Assembly (NCBI RefSeq): GCF_030068605.1 | Contig: NZ_JASJOU010000001.1 | Coordinates: 744,001 to 808,000 of the forward strand | Direction: 5' to 3' | DNA from: Xanthocytophaga agilis | Lineage (GTDB): Bacteria; Bacteroidota; Bacteroidia; Cytophagales; 172606-1 | DNA: 64,000 nt | Shown: in pieces, positions 63,391 to 64,000 of the stretch | Layout: every line of letters starts with the position of its first letter | Numbering within the stretch: position 1 is the stretch's first letter | Program-made: the position numbers and the translations under genes | The notes under the pieces: generated by a model | The model's input: only the letters and a program-made list of their open reading frames with translations | The model's database searches: none | Told to the model about the DNA's origin: nothing

Positions 63391-64000
63391 TTACCATGCA
63401 CTGATTCCTGTTTCAGGTGAATTATCATCACTGAAAAATTGACCTGTAGGGCCATCCGGACCAAACGTGGCAGCTTTTACTACTCTGGCAGCCGCATCGG
63501 GTATCGTGCCGGGACCGGAATGATGATTAAAATCGGTCGCAGTATATCCTGGGTCAACAGCATTTACTTTAAATGCAGTATCACGTAGGTCATAAGCCAA
63601 TACGGTAGTATAGGCATTAAGAGCTGCTTTGGATGGAAAATAGCCGGCTAGTTTAACCTGGTAGTATTTCCATGCCGGATCATTCTGTAAGGTGATTGAG
63701 CCAAGACCTGAGGTAACGTTTACAATTCTTGGTTCAGAAGATAGCTTTAGCATATCAATAAATGCCTGGGTAACTGCTATAACCCCAAAGAAGTTGGTTT
63801 CAAAAACCTGTCTGATCAGGTTGATATCTGTTTCCAGTGCAGGTTGTGGCAAGATACCACTGACTCCTGCATTGTTAACCAGCACATCCAGCACTTTTGT
63901 TTTTTGACCAAGTATCTGGCGTGCTGCCTGTATAGATTCCAGACTATCTACATCAATCTGGATAGGCTCTACCTGAGTTAAACCTTCTGATTGTAACTGA
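63391..64000 (-). CDS. Short-chain dehydrogenase/reductase, N-terminus beyond window
   Basis: The frame is open to the right edge, so the first part with the cofactor-binding glycines is missing. Visible are QIDVDSLESIQAAR, VLDVLVNNAGVSG (NNAG motif), the catalytic Ser region NVTSGLGSI and the Tyr/Lys pair in GYFPSKAAL, followed by AVDPGYTATDFN. A GTG inside VLDV could be mistaken for a start, but coding sequence continues upstream. Substrate unknown. Confidence 0.9.
   Translation of the reverse strand, partial: QLQSEGLTQVEPIQIDVDSLESIQAARQILGQKTKVLDVLVNNAGVSGILPQPALETDINLIRQVFETNFFGVIAVTQAFIDMLKLSSEPRIVNVTSGLGSITLQNDPAWKYYQVKLAGYFPSKAALNAYTTVLAYDLRDTAFKVNAVDPGYTATDFNHHSGPGTIPDAAARVVKAATFGPDGPTGQFFSDDNSPETGISAW

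Noticed and set aside
1-64000. Insertion sequences, integrases or prophage genes
   Set aside because: No transposase, recombinase or phage structural gene was recognised in any frame; tRNA-Leu has no adjacent integrase or duplicated 3' end in view.

Overview
The window looks like chromosome of a low-GC member of the Bacteroidota, most likely a Cytophagales-type free-living glycan degrader. The reasons are -7 promoter elements of the form TA-N2-TTTG in front of several genes, GH97, GH92 and GH127/146-type glycosidases, a DUF1080 protein next to a lipoprotein cytochrome with a PVC-type haem domain, many AraC-type regulators, and a BatA-like double-membrane-segment protein. No species is claimed. 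No insertion sequence, phage, plasmid or CRISPR locus was seen.

Layout. 1-5.8 kb: a partial BatA/vWA-type protein, a SIMPL protein, tRNA-Leu(GAG), a subclass B3 metallo-beta-lactamase of the Gln116 type, and an alpha/beta hydrolase. 6-8.5 kb: small unknown genes and a decay zone with an AraC tail and a gene cut by an in-frame stop. 9-18 kb: aldehyde dehydrogenase plus AraC regulator, a candidate small RNA, a cupin / DapA-like / thioredoxin-like operon facing a MocR regulator, a serine hydrolase and a Crp-type regulator. 18-27 kb: regulators paired with a lipocalin-like protein, an SDR and a luciferase-like oxidoreductase, mixed with three broken genes. 27.6-36.3 kb: a chemotaxis operon (cheY, cheA, cheW, a receptor, a TolC-like outer-membrane protein, cheR, cheB). 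36.7-40 kb: DUF2911 and GH97. 40-44.3 kb: small unknown genes, two of known families (RibD-type reductase, DUF1877). 44.9-63 kb: GH127/146, DUF808, haem lipoprotein plus DUF1080, a TlpA-like pseudogene with three frameshifts, a membrane-bound MutS-family ATPase, small proteins and GH92. The right edge cuts an SDR gene.

How the parts work together. The glycosidases suggest periplasmic or surface trimming of plant or fungal glycans (alpha-galactosides by GH97, beta-L-arabinofuranosides by GH127/146, alpha-mannosides by GH92), although no SusC/SusD pair lies in the window. The haem lipoprotein and DUF1080 protein form a likely two-gene operon for oxidation and hydrolysis of sugars. The chemotaxis operon is complete for excitation and adaptation and has an outer-membrane export-type protein in the middle, which is unusual.

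The most notable features that ordinary annotation would miss are: (a) a dispersed element made of a hairpin leader, with one compensatory base-pair change, followed by about 28-30 bp semi-palindromic tandem units (near 19.2, 39.9 and 49.0 kb); (b) a promoter-to-terminator small RNA candidate near 11.8 kb; (c) a high density of genes broken by single-base changes, reconstructed here frame by frame.
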